64,000 bases of DNA from Okapia johnstoni (Eukaryota > Chordata > Mammalia > Artiodactyla > Giraffidae): positions 24,278,001-24,342,000 of the forward strand of contig CM044314.1 of NCBI GenBank assembly GCA_024291935.2. Direction: 5' to 3'. Positions 23,339-33,310 of the stretch are shown piece by piece. Within the stretch, counting starts at the first letter, position 1. The number at the start of each line of letters is the position of its first letter. The notes beneath the pieces are model-generated. The model worked only from the letters and a program-made list of their open reading frames with translations, did no database searches and had not been told where the DNA came from. The translations under genes and the position numbers were made by a program.

Positions 23339-23790
23339 GCGCGGGCAGCGCGGGGCCAGGACCGGGGGGCAGCAGCTTAGTCCCCGGACGCGCCTCCCGC
23401 GCCCGCCCTCCGGCCTGCTCCTCGGAACGATTGGACGCAAAGGTGAAGCCTTGGGGACGTCCAGCCAGACCTCGCGGGGACTGCCCTCGCCACAGAGACT
23501 CCTGGCGCAGTTGGCACCCACCTTTAGGGGCGGGACCCCAGGGAGCCTAACGGTAAATCTGTAACTCAGGACGACTCGGTGCCCCGCCAACCTCCACCGG
23601 GGCACATCAGAGAGACACCCAATCCCAGAAACCGGTGGCGCGGGAGGAAGAGAAGCAAAACTTTCAAGGAAAAGGGCAGCGTCCCCACCGGCGCCCTCCC
23701 GGCCTCTCCTCGCTACGCTGCGAGCAATGGGGACAACTGCGTGCCTCCAAAACGCTCGGAAACTGCTGGGAGTGGAGCTGGGTGGAGGGA

Positions 23791-25110
23791 ACCCTCGGGA
23801 GCGCGATGCTATCTGAAGCCACCGTGGCTTCGGGTTTACTGTTATAAGCAAATTGTGTAATTTTACCCATTAAACGCAGAACACTATTTGTTCTCTGCAG
23901 AGCCCCAGAAACATGCAGAAGTAATTTGCTTCACTTGTAAAAGACGTTTTGAACGCAATTCAAATAGCATATTTTCTTGCTTATTCTTGGTTTTGCTTAA
24001 CACATGCAAAGGTCTAGAATTGGAAGGCCTGACCCTCCTGTTTGTAACTTAGGAATTTTCTTTGTTTTTGCTCTCTTGGAGAAAGGACTCGGAACCTCCA
24101 GGGACTCAGTTGTTTGCTTTGTGAGATTTATCTTTTAACTGATTATGGAGCAGTTTGTTTGGCTTTTTTGCTCAAACACCATTCCCTGCTAGTTGGGTGA
24201 ATTCGAGAGAGTCCTGGCCTTGGGTGCCAGACCCAGAGACCCCTGAGCTTGTCCCTGCCTGGAATTGCCCCTCTACAGCCTCACACATGGCAGGAAATAA
24301 AAGTCCTCTTGCTGTGGTCTCCTGACAACGTGGCTGAGTAGCCCCGCCTGTTACCCTAGTTCAAATTATTTAGGCCTCTGTCTCTGCTGTATCTGTTTGG
24401 GTGAACAAATTCCTAAAGCAGAAGAGGGACTGCGACTGAGACTGGTCAGGGACGGCCGGGGATCCAGAGCAGAATGGGAGATGGTAAAAGCATTATCCAA
24501 CTGCAGCGGCCCCGGCAGCTGCTCCTCGGCAGCTGCTCCTCGTGCCGCTGGTGTGGGTCTGAACCCCGAACTGCACTCCATGGTGTTCTGTGAGCCCTGC
24601 CAGGTGTTTATCTTTGGGTTTTTCCTCCCTTTTCTTCCCCTGGGGTCCCTCAAGGATGTTTTAAGAGTAAATAACCTTTAAAAGTTGGTCTTGAAGCATT
24701 AGTTCCAGACTCCTCCATTCTGGTTTTGGCAAAAAAGACAGACGGGGTGGGGGCAGGGGGAGCTGGGGGCAGAGAAATCTCCTATGAGACTCCCCGTCAA
24801 AACCCAATTAATCAGCAAAGGATTGTCCTTTCTGTAGACATGCACTCCTTTTGCCTTCCACTGCGAATGTTTGAGGTTGTCCTTCCAGAACCATTCTCTG
24901 AGCAGCTCTGCCACATACTATACACTTACACTTCTTGGTGTGAACTTTGGGGAAATGACCTAATCATGCTTCACCCATTGTCTGTGTGCAGTTTTCACAC
25001 GACTGGATTCCCCACAAACCTGACCTGAGAGTGTAAACAGCAACATGTATTTTTGCTGACAGTTTCTTGGGTGGGGTCACATGATTTCTTAAAGCTTTTT
25101 AAAAATTATT
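23791..25110. other. Repeat-free upstream flank of ROR2
   Basis: This is single-copy-looking DNA between the CpG island and the first upstream SINE. An AGAACA/TGTTCT inverted pair with a 5-base spacer lies at 23878-23894, and a 14-bp perfect tandem duplication (CGGCAGCTGCTCCT) at 24513-24540. No exon or other gene is recognised. Confidence 0.5.
24513..24540 (+). repeat. Perfect 14-bp tandem duplication
   Basis: CGGCAGCTGCTCCT is repeated twice in tandem, about 1.5 kb upstream of the ROR2 ATG. Confidence 0.92.
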
Positions 25111-25237
25111 CCTGGGGCTTCCCTGGTGGTGCTAGTGGTAAAGAACCCACCTGCCAATAGCCCACAATGCTCCTCTGTCCATGGGATTCTCCAGGCAACA
25201 ATACTGGAGTGGGTTGCCATTTCCTACTCCAACACGT
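25111..25237. mobile_element. Chimeric Bov-tA: sense head joined to an inverted body
   Basis: 25111-25160 is the sense head (GGGCTTCCCTGGTGGT..GTGGTAAAGAACCCACCTGCC). From about 25161 the sequence switches to the antisense body (GCTCCTCTGTCCATGGGATTCTCCAGGCAACAATACTGGAGTGGG). Confidence 0.82.
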
Positions 25238-25321
25238 ATACATGGGAAGGGTCAAAATATGCATTTTCTAACTAGTCAGAAGAATGTGGCTTAAATTCCA
25301 AGCCAAGTTGGACCTACTTAT

Positions 25322-26110
25322 TCTCTCAAACCTGTATTAGTTATCAGCTGTTTTGTAACAAGTCACCTCCAAACCTAACAGCTTAAAACAGTAAACATTC
25401 ATTATTTCACATAGTTTCTGTGGGTAAAGAACTCAGGAGAGGCTTAACTAGGCCCAGCTCGGGGTCTGCAATGAGGCTGAAGTTAGTTGTCATCTGAAGG
25501 CTTCACTGGGGCAGGAAGGTGGCTTCAGTTCAGTTCAGTTCAGATCAGTCTCTCAGTCGTGTCCAACTCTTTGCAACCCCATGAATCGCAGCACGCCAGG
25601 CCTCCCTGTCCATCACCAACTCCCGGAGTCTACCCAAACTCACGTTCATTGAGTCGGTGTTGCCATCCAGCCATCTCATCTTCTGTCGTCCCCTTCTCCT
25701 CCTGCCCCCAATCCTTCCCAGCATCAGGGTGTTTTCCAATGAGTCAACTCTTTGCATGAGGTGGCCAAAGTATTGGAGTTTCAGCTTCAACATCAGTCCT
25801 TCCAGTGAACACCCAGGGCTGATCTCCTTTACACACATGCTAACCCTTCAGGTTAGCTCAGGGTGTGGGCAAGAGGCCTCTGTTCCCTCGCAGCAGGAAC
25901 CTCTCCACAGGGCTCCTTGAGCATCCTCACAACATGGCACCTGACTTCTCCCAGAGTGAGAGCCAAGTGGCAGCTATAGTGTCTTTTATAACTCAGCCTT
26001 GGAAATCACATGCAATATCTTGTTGGTTTTGCAGACCAGACCTCTTTGTTGTAGGAGAAAGCTGGATGGGAGGTGTGTATGCCAGGAAACTGATTATCAC
26101 ATCACATAGA
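25322..26110 (-). mobile_element. Old LTR-like dispersed repeat, interrupted by BovB
   Basis: Left arm (25322-25525) has TATTAGTTATCAGCTGTTTTGTAACAAGTCACC.., CATTATTTCACATAGTTTCTGTGGG; right arm (25839-26110) has CCTCTCCACAGGGCTCCTTGAGCATCCTCACAACATGGC. Similar sequences occur at 36600-37050 and 42230-42720. The ends resemble ERVL/MaLR-type LTRs but I cannot name the family. Confidence 0.45.
25526..25838 (-). mobile_element. BovB LINE 3' end
   Basis: Antisense BovB tail: (TTCAG)n repeats, then TCGTGTCCAACTCTTTGCAACC.., GCACGCCAGGCCTCCCTGTCC, CTTCTCCTCCTGCCCCCAATC and GTATTGGAGTTTCAGCTTCAACATCAGTCC. The complementary frame encodes the C-terminal BovB residues ([23 protein letters not shown]). 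Only about 313 bases are present. Confidence 0.9.
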
Positions 26111-26319
26111 TTGAACACAACCATACTGTCCCCAGGACAGGCAGTAGGCAAGAGGAAGAGGAAATGATTATGGCAAGAGCCAGCAAGAGTAACAGGAGGA
26201 AGCCAGACACCCCTTGAAGACCGTCAACAGGGAGCCATGTGGCTATCCAGGGAAAATATTCCTGGTGTAGATGGGCCTATGTGAAGGCATCAAAACCAGG
26301 GGTTTGGGGTGTCTGAAGA

Positions 26320-26935
26320 ACAGCCTATTGGCCCATTTGTATATCTTCTTTTCGGAGAAGGAAATGGCAACCCACTCCAGTACTCTTGCCTGGAGAGTCC
26401 CATGGACAGAGGAGCATGGTGGGCTATACAGTCCATGGGGTCGCTAAGAGTTGGACACGACTGAGCAACTTCACTTTCACTTTTCATTTTCATGCACTGG
26501 AGAAGGAAATGGCAACCCACTCTAGTGTTCTTGCCTGGAGAATCCCAGGGACGGGGGAGCCTGGTGGGCTGCCGTCTATGGGGTGACACAGAGTCGGACA
26601 CGACTGAAGCGACTTAGCAGCAGCCGCAGCATACCTTCTTTTGTGAAATGTCTTTTTAAATCTTTTGCTCATCTTTTAACTTCTTACTTTTGAGTTTTAA
26701 AAGCTTTTTATATATTCTGGATATAAGCCCATTTCAGGCAGATAAAAGACTTGGACATAGATAATATTTTCTCCCAGTCTCTGGTGTGTCTTTTAATGTT
26801 TTTTTTTCAGTGTTTTTTTCATAAGCAGCAGTTTCTCATTTTGATTAAACTCAATTTATCAGGTTTTGTGTTTTTTTTTATCTTTTATGGGTAGAGTTTT
26901 CTGAGTCTCAGTACATACTAGCTCCAACCAAAAAA
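26320..26935 (-). mobile_element. L1 fragment, antisense, interrupted by Bov-A2
   Basis: Left arm: GGCCCATTTGTATATCTTCTTTT. Right arm resumes ATACCTTCTTTTGTGAAATGTC and continues TTTATATATTCTGGATATAAGCC..TTTTCTCCCAGTCTCTGG..AGCAGTTTCTCATTTTGATTAAACTC, all complement-L1 landmarks. Confidence 0.75.
26353..26630 (+). mobile_element. Bov-A2 dimeric SINE inserted in L1
   Basis: Two Bov-A monomers in tandem joined by TTCACTTTCACTTTTCATTTTCATGCA; ends GACTTAGCAGCAGCCGCAGC. Flanked by ATATCTTCTTTT (26341-26352) and ATACCTTCTTTT (26631-26642), 11 of 12 identical. Confidence 0.95.
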
Positions 26936-27359
26936 AATCAGTAAGAATCTGGAGTGTTTGAGCATACCAAACTTTACTGCCCTAATGTGGAAAGTTGATA
27001 ACTACAGTTCACAGCCTTCTGCCCACTGGGCTTTTGTGGGGAGCATGTGCAAACTAGTGCAGTGAGATTGTCACTTCTTCTTTTTTTTTTCAGTTGGGAG
27101 ATCCTCAACAGAAAATTGTACCCTCCTCTGGCAACAGCAAGTGATACAAAAATCAAGTCCAAATCAAGATAAATGACAGAACTTGTCAAACAAGACGGCT
27201 CCATTTCCTCACTTCACACTGAGTCCACACAAACAGCGCAACTGTGGTCAGCTGGGATTCCCAGACAGTGAAACTCAATGGACGGCTTTTTTTCTCTCTC
27301 TCACTCAGCCTCTCTGCAGCACTTTATCATGGTCTGCTCCTTTCTGAAAACCCATTTAC

Positions 27360-28340
27360 CCTTGGTTTTATGACACCAAGCTCTCCTGGTTTCGCTGCTA
27401 CTTCTTTAGGCTTTCCTCCTATTCTCCTTTGTTCCCTGACCTCTCCATTGGGCAGCTATGCTGGACATGGTCCTAGGCTACACTTTCTTCTCAATCCACA
27501 CTCCCAAATGAGAAATCTCTTCCAAGTTCATGGCTTCAGCTAACACCTATTCACCTGGCAACTCCTAAATGTACACATCCGTCCTGAGCTAGTCCCCTGA
27601 CCTCTAGATCTACGTTTTCAACTGTCTCCTTGGCGTCTCCACTTAGCTCTCTTAATGGCAGCTCAAACTCGAGTTACCCAAACTTGAACTCATGATCTGC
27701 ACACCCCCCATCCCTGAACCCTCCCTCAAACCTAGTTTTTTCCCTAAATTCCCTCCTCCACCCAATGGTATCATGTGCTCTACAAGACAGAAACCTAAGC
27801 CCCATCCTTGACACCTTCCTACATCCACTTCGTTGCCGTGTGCTGTTGCTTTTACCACCTGAATGCCTTCAGCCCAATGTCCTCCACCCCCATGGCCATC
27901 ACTCTACTTCAAGACAGTATCACCTTTGCCTAGATAAGAGCCTCCACACCAGTCTCCCCATTTCTTCCATCACCCAACTTCAATATGCTTTCCACACATT
28001 TATATGGAAAGATCTTTCAAGCTCAAGTCTAGCCAAATCTCTGCTGAATATCTTGCTAGTGCTCTTAAGTCAAAGACTGAAACTTTTATGTTCCATAAAG
28101 GATCTGACCCCACACAAATGCCCAGTCACATTCTGCACCATGCTATCTTTGCTCTCATTTTCCAGCCCTTCTGGTTTCTCATTTCCTCAAAAGCACAAAA
28201 AGTATCAGACTCCCTTCCACGTGGGAGCTTTTCACGAGCTGTTCTTTCTGCTTGGAACATGCTTTCCCTGACTTCCTTCACTTTGGTAGCATTTACTCCT
28301 CCCATCAGCTGTCACTTCCTCAGGGATGCCGCATCTATCA
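27360..28340 (+). mobile_element. L2 LINE remnant
   Basis: Pyrimidine-rich sense L2-like text: CCTTGACACCTTCCTACATCC, CCAGTCTCCCCATTTCTTCC, AAGGATCTGACCCC..ATGCCC, TTTTCACGAGCTGTTCTTTCTGCTTGGAACATGCTTTCCC, CATCAGCTGTCACTTCCTCAGGGA. It explains the stop-free frames of 127-168 codons here. Divergence is high. Confidence 0.55.
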
Positions 28341-28540
28341 CCATCATCTCAGGATGGGTCAAGGTTCCATGTAGATGGAGTGCCTAGGACCCCACCTGTA
28401 GGCACATATCACAGTTGTAATCTCACCCCTATGATGCAAGCTGACATGATTAGGTCAATTTTCCCTCCTGTTCTAAAGCCCCATAAGAAACAGACTGATA
28501 TATCCCTATCAGTGCCTGAGATGTGGTAACAACTTACATG

Positions 28541-28564
28541 GGAGGGAGGGAAGGAAGGAAGGAA
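28541..28564 (+). repeat. (GGGA)n/(GGAA)n microsatellite
   Basis: Short purine tandem repeat, GGAGGGAGGGAAGGAAGGAA and extension. Confidence 0.85.
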
Positions 28565-28959
28565 GAAGCAAGGCAGAAAAATGCTGGTGCTGAACTCTCA
28601 TTTGGGAAAAATGCACTAATTTTTTTTTTTTTCATTTACCAGCCTATTGCCTTTCTCTCTAATGTGCAGCAAATTTTTACAAAATAAAATAAATGCTAGC
28701 AGTTTCTTCATTTCATGCTTACATGACTGAATAAGTCTTTATGGGCTTATGCTGAAATTACACATCCATCCTAAACTGCAGTGGTTTTGAAAAGAATATT
28801 TTATCTCAAACCATTTATGTCTACATACAGCTTAGGTAGGCTTTCTTGTTTCCAAAAATTCAGATTCGGGAATGATGAAACAAAGATTCCAGTTTGCACC
28901 ACTAACTATATAAGCTTTAGAAGTTCTAGGAACTTCTTTCCCAGTGGTTCTAGGAACTT

Positions 28960-29700
28960 TCTTTCTTATTTTTTAGGTTTCACATATAAATGATACTATA
29001 CATATTTGTCTTTTTCTGTCTGAATTATTTCACTAAGCATATGCTCTCAAGGACTATCCATGTTGTTACAAATGGCAGAATGTCATTCATTTTATGGCTG
29101 AGTAATGGTCCATTGTATATATATATATATATGTATATATCACATTTTCTTCATTCATTATCTACTAACGGACACTTGGGTTGCTTCCATATCTTGAGTA
29201 TTGTAAATAATGTATAAACATTGGGATGCATGCATCTTTTCAAATTAGTATTTTCAGTTTTTTCAGATATGTACTCAGAAGTAGAATTGCTGGATCATAT
29301 GGTAGTTCTATTTTTGTTTCTTCGAGGAATCTCGGTACTGTTTTCCATAGTGGCAGCAAAAAAATATACATTCTCATCAAGAGTATACAAGGATTCCCTC
29401 TTCTCCACATCCCTGTCAACATTTGTTATTTGTAGACTTCATGCAGCTTGCAGAATCTCAGTTCCCACACCAGGGATAGAACCTGGGCCATGGCAGTGAA
29501 AGCCAGAATCCTAACCACTAGGCAACCAAAGGAACTCCCTATTTGTAGACTTTTTAGTGATAGTGCTTTATTCTTACTAATTGTTGTCTACTTGATTTAT
29601 TTGTGTCTAAAAGAAGCTTGTTTACACTGTGATTGTGATTTTGTAAATTTTTCTCCATGATCATGTCATGTTTTGCCTTTCATATTTCTCAGTGATGTTG
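28960..29700 (-). mobile_element. L1 fragment, antisense, interrupted by a CHR SINE
   Basis: Complement-L1 landmarks: TTTCACTAAGCATATGCTCTCAAGGACTATCCATGTTG, TTTTATGGCTGAGTAATGGTCCATTGTATATA, AGTAGAATTGCTGGATCATATGGTAG, CCACATCCCTGTCAACATTTGTTATTTGTAGAC. A (TA)n run lies at 29116-29140. The part after 29560 is only weakly L1-like. Confidence 0.78.
29440..29539 (-). mobile_element. CHR-type SINE inserted in L1
   Basis: 100-base antisense CHR piece (ATGCAGCTTGCAGAATCTCAGTTCCCACACCAGGGATAG.. to CAACCAAAGGAACTCCC). Perfect 13-bp duplication TATTTGTAGACTT at 29427-29439 and 29540-29552. Confidence 0.88.
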
Positions 29701-29705
29701 TTAGG

Positions 29706-29900
29706 TGTGAAAGAGTGAAAGTTACTAGGTCCTGTCCAACTCTTTGCAACCCCATGGACAGTCCAGGGAATTCTCTAGGCCAGAATACTGAAGTGGGTAG
29801 CTGTTTCCTCCTGGAGGATATCTTCCCAACCCAGGAACTGAACCCAAGTCTCCCACATTGCAGGTGGATTGTTTACCAGCTGAGCCAACAGGGAAGCCCT
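29706..29900 (-). mobile_element. Bov-tA SINE
   Basis: Antisense copy with a small deletion in the GGACTGTAGCC region; ends GAGCCAACAGGGAAGCCC. Confidence 0.9.
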
Positions 29901-30101
29901 AGGTATGTATAAGTTTATGATAACTTTGTCTAGTTTGTTTTGTCACTGTGTATAATAAACGCTGGTTGTGGCCCACCTCATACATATTCTTCCCTTATTC
30001 CTTAGCAATAACACCCCAGTTTGGTTGGAGTAGCAATATACTCGGCTAATAATTTGCAACTACTGGTTCACCTTCTATTTAGGAATAGCCATGGGTATAA
30101 C

Positions 30102-32054
30102 CCATGGGTATAATCAAGACCATTTCCAAGAAAAAGAAATGCAAAAAGGCAAAATGGTTGTCTGACGAGGCCTTACAAATAGCTGTGAAAAGAAGAGAAG
30201 TGAAAGGCAAAGGAGAAAAGGAAATATATACGCATATGAGTGCAGAGTTCCAAAGAAGAGCAAGGAGTGATAAGAAAGCCTTTCTCAGTGATAAATGCAA
30301 AGAAATAGAGGAAAACAATAGAATGGGAAAGACTAGAGATCTCTTCAAGAAAATTAGAGATACCAAGGGGACATTTCATGCAAAGATGGGCACAATAAAG
30401 GACAGAAATTGTATGGACCTAACAGAAGCAGAAGATATTAAGAAGAGGTGGCAAGAATACACAGAAGAACTGTACAAAAAAGATCTTCACGACCCAGATA
30501 ATCACGATGGTGTGATCACTCACCTAGAACCAGACATCCTGGAATTCAACATCAAGTGGGCCTTAAGAAGCATCACTACAAACAAAGCTAGTGGAGCTGA
30601 TGGAATTCCAGTTGAGCTACTTCAAATCCTAAAAGATGATGCTGTGAAAGTGCTGCACTCAATATGCCAGCCAATTTGCAAAACTCAGCAGTGGCCACAG
30701 GACTGGAAAATGTCAGTTTTCATTCTAGTCTCAAAAAAGGGCAATGCCAAAGAACACTCAAACTACCACATAATTGTACTCATCTCACTCATAGTAAAGT
30801 AATGCTCAAAATTCTCCAAGCCAGGCATCAACAGTACGTGAGTCATGAACTTCCAGATGTTCAAGCTGAATTTAGAAAAGGCAAGGAACCAGAGATCAAA
30901 TTGCCAACATCCGTTGGATCATCAAAAAAGCGAAAGAGTTCCAGAAAAAAAAATCTACTTCTGCTTTATTGACTACACCAAACCCTTTGACTGTGTGGAT
31001 CACAACAAACTGTGGAAAATTCTTCAAGAGATGGGAATACCAGACCACCTGATCTGCCTCCTGAGAAATCTGTGTGCAGCTCAAGAAGTAACAGTTAAAA
31101 CTGGACATGAAACAACAGACTGGTTCCAAACAGGGAAAGGAATATGTCAAGTCTGTATATTGTCGCCCTGCTTATTTAACTTATATGCACAGTACATCAT
31201 GAGAAATGTTGGACTGGATGAAACACAAGCTGGAATCAAGATTGCTGGGAGAAATATCAATAACTTAGATATGCAGATGACACCACCCTTATGGCACAAA
31301 GCAAAGAAGAACTAAAGAACCTCTTGATGAAGGTGAAAAATGAGAGTGAAAAACTTGGCTTAAAGCTCAACATTCAGAAAACTAAGATCATGCCATCTGG
31401 TCCCATCACTTAATGGTAAAAAGATGGGGAAACAGTAGAAACAGTGAGAGACTTTATTTTGGGGGGCTCCAAAATCACTACAGATGGTGACTGCAGCCAT
31501 GAAATTAAAAGATGCTTGCTCCTTGGAAGATAAGTTATGACCAACCTAGATAGCATATTAAAAAGCAGAGACATTACTTTGCTAACAAATGTCCGTCTAG
31601 TCAAAGCTATGGTTTTTCCAATAGTCCTATATGGATGTGAGAGTTGGACTATAAAGAAAGCTGAGCACTGAAGAACTGATGCTTTTGAACTGTGGTGTTG
31701 GAGAAGACTCTTGAGCATCCCTTGGACTGCAAGGATATCCAATCAGTCAATCCTAAAGGAAATCAGTACTGAATATTCATTGGAAGGACTGATGCTGAAG
31801 ATGAAATTCCAATACTCTGGCCACCTGATGGGAAGAATTGACTCATCTGAAAAGACCCTGATGCTGGGAAAGATTGAAGGCGGGAGGAGAAGGGGACAAC
31901 AGAGGGTGAGATGTTTGGATGGCATCACCGACTCAATGGACATGAGTTTTAGCAAGTAAGCTCTGGGAGTTGGTGATGGACAGGGAAGCCTGGCATGCTG
32001 CAGTCCATGTGGTCACAAGGAGTTGAACATGACTGAGCAACTCACCTGAACTGT
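30102..32054 (+). mobile_element. BovB (RTE-type) LINE, 5'-truncated, defective reverse transcriptase
   Basis: A 1.95-kb sense BovB copy flanked by TGGGTATAAC at 30092-30101 and 32055-32064, which marks target-primed insertion. The 3' two-thirds of the ORF is present: the linker region (30104-30802), then RT motifs including FIDYTKPFDCVDH near 30965 and LSPCLFNLYAQY near 31165. It is dead: a stop at about 30803, frame changes at 30.8-30.9 kb, a one-base deletion that shifts frame just before the YADD catalytic box near 31268, and a TGA near 31669. Two motif changes are also visible (KPFD for KAFD, CQVC for CQGC). The RTE reverse transcriptase copies its own RNA and is the likely helper for Bov-tA/Bov-A SINEs. 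The 5' AP-endonuclease part is missing. Confidence 0.93.
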
Positions 32055-32403
32055 TGGGTATAACTTCTGATATAGGTACCACTCTTTCTTCGCATTTCCT
32101 TTTTCCCTCTTCTCTCTGGAACACGGAGGTTAGGAGTCATTTTAGTATCACTAGGAAGCCATGAGAATGACAGAACATAGAGAAATAAGCCAGGGACTGC
32201 TGACAGCATGAGACCTGGGTCAGGTCTGGCTTGCCTGGCAATGAATTACTTATATTGTTAAAATAAACTCTCTTTGTTTAAGTAACTATTGTTGGGTTTT
32301 GTTATAGCCACACATGAAACCCTAATTGATCACAGTGTAAAACGGACTCTCTCGTCCTTTTTTATGTCCCATACCTTAAATTGGGTCTTACAGGGTATTT
32401 TAT

Positions 32404-32475
32404 TTTTAATTGGAGGCTAATTACTTTACAATTATGTGGTGGTTTTTGCCATACATTGACATGAATCAGCCATGG
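32404..32475 (-). mobile_element. Ruminant L1 (L1-BT-type) 3' end fragment
   Basis: Antisense: TTTTTAATTGGAGGCTAATTACTTTACAAT.., TTTTTGCCATACATTGACATGAATCAGCCATGG, the complement of the ruminant L1 3' UTR end. It overlaps the left copy of a 97-base duplication. Confidence 0.65.
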
Positions 32476-32538
32476 ATGTTAATACTGCTATGCCAGCTTT
32501 GTGTTTATAAACAATATTTGCCTTCGAATGATGTTGTG
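32443..32538 (+). repeat. Left copy of a 97-bp dispersed duplication
   Basis: Starts TTTTTGCCATACATTGACAT, passes the L1-derived CAGCCATGG and continues into TGTTAATACTGCTATGCCAG.., ending near ATGTTGTG. The same composite recurs at 34378-34474 with few differences. Confidence 0.85.
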
Positions 32539-33029
32539 CCCATTTATTTTCAATCTACATGTTTTTTTGAAGTGTCCTTTTGGTGCCTCCCTTTCATATT
32601 TAATATGTACCTTTATGTAGCATATTGTTCTATTTTTAATATCTAATCCAATTTTCTCTAACTCTTCAGAGATAGATATAAATATATATATACATAATAT
32701 AAACCGTATATATCATATGTAACAGAACTTGTTTTCAACATCTTATTTTGGGCTTCCAATTTATTAGGCTTTCTCTTTATTTCTAGTTTTTCCTTTTTGA
32801 CTCCTGTCTAATAAAAATATATTTTTTACAATCTTTACTTTTTTAGAAACTTATCTATTATATTCCTATTTTACTGATTATCCCTAACAAATATACATAC
32901 ACTTAAATTTAAGTCTGAGGTTAGTGAATATCCTGTTCTTCTGGATAAGACTAAAAACTTTAACTTTCCTCCAAGCTATTCCGTTTCCATCTCACAGGGC
33001 TGTGCTACCATGAGCCTCCTTGTCCCTTA

Positions 33030-33310
33030 GTCACTCATTCCTTCCTCACTAGCTTCCTTGGTCTCTTTTAGCAGCCCAGTGCCCCTGATGCTGCCAAAGA
33101 TGCACCTCTCTGACAGGCTGCATGCCATGCTGCTTCACCTCCTCCAAGTTCTACTCAAATGTCACCTCCTCACTGGTGCCCTCCCTGACGACTCTGTCCC
33201 CAAAGCTGACCATTCCAATCTCCCTTGGCTGCTCTCCATTTTTAATCTTTTGCATGTATAATTATCTATACACTACACATTTTACTCATTCAGTGTGTAT
33301 TCAACTCGCC
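33030..33310 (+). mobile_element. L2 LINE remnant
   Basis: CTCCTCCAAGTTCTACTCAAATGTCACCTCCTCACTGGTGCCCTCCCTGACGACTC is a good sense match to the L2 3' region, followed by a TTTACTCATTCAGTG-like end. Confidence 0.65.

Larger units (their letters stand above)
23044..23420 (-). promoter_or_regulatory. ROR2: ROR2 5' UTR and candidate core promoter
   Basis: The stretch directly upstream of the ROR2 ATG on the minus strand must hold the 5' UTR and probably the transcription start; the exact start cannot be read from sequence. The ROR2 frame stays open upstream of 23043 to at least 23238, but I find no in-frame ATG there: the apparent upstream start at 23238 is TTG. The ATG at 23043 is therefore the first in-frame ATG. 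A GC box lies at 23330-23338 and a CTCF-like site at 23297-23312. Confidence 0.6.
22050..23790. promoter_or_regulatory. CpG island spanning the ROR2 promoter, exon 1 and start of intron 1
   Basis: Base composition changes abruptly from AT-balanced DNA to very GC- and CpG-rich sequence near 22.05 kb and falls back near 23.8 kb. Two dense blocks are seen: 22.05-22.7 kb inside intron 1, and 22.7-23.75 kb over exon 1 and its upstream flank. No repeat interrupts it. GC boxes (GGGGCGGGG at 22448-22456, GGGCGGGGC at 23330-23338, GGGGCGGGA at 23527-23535) and no well-placed TATA box suggest a TATA-less, dispersed-start promoter. GC richness also gives long overlapping stop-free frames on both strands; these are not evidence of coding. 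Confidence 0.9.

Noticed and set aside
22952..23851. 299-codon stop-free frame on the minus strand over the CpG island
   Set aside because: It overlaps ROR2 exon 1 in another frame, is R/P/G/A-rich as expected from GC-rich DNA, and runs through the splice donor. Long frames occur on both strands here (for example 22736-23380 +) for the same reason.
27060..27092. Possible splice acceptor (long T tract followed by CAG)
   Set aside because: No partner donor, no coding frame and no neighbouring exon; isolated acceptor-like tracts are common.
27765..28271. 168-codon frame on the plus strand
   Set aside because: Explained by pyrimidine-rich L2 LINE sequence; no gene-like features.
30104..30802. 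232-codon frame as a host gene
   Set aside because: It is the BovB ORF linker region, part of the defective LINE at 30102-32054.
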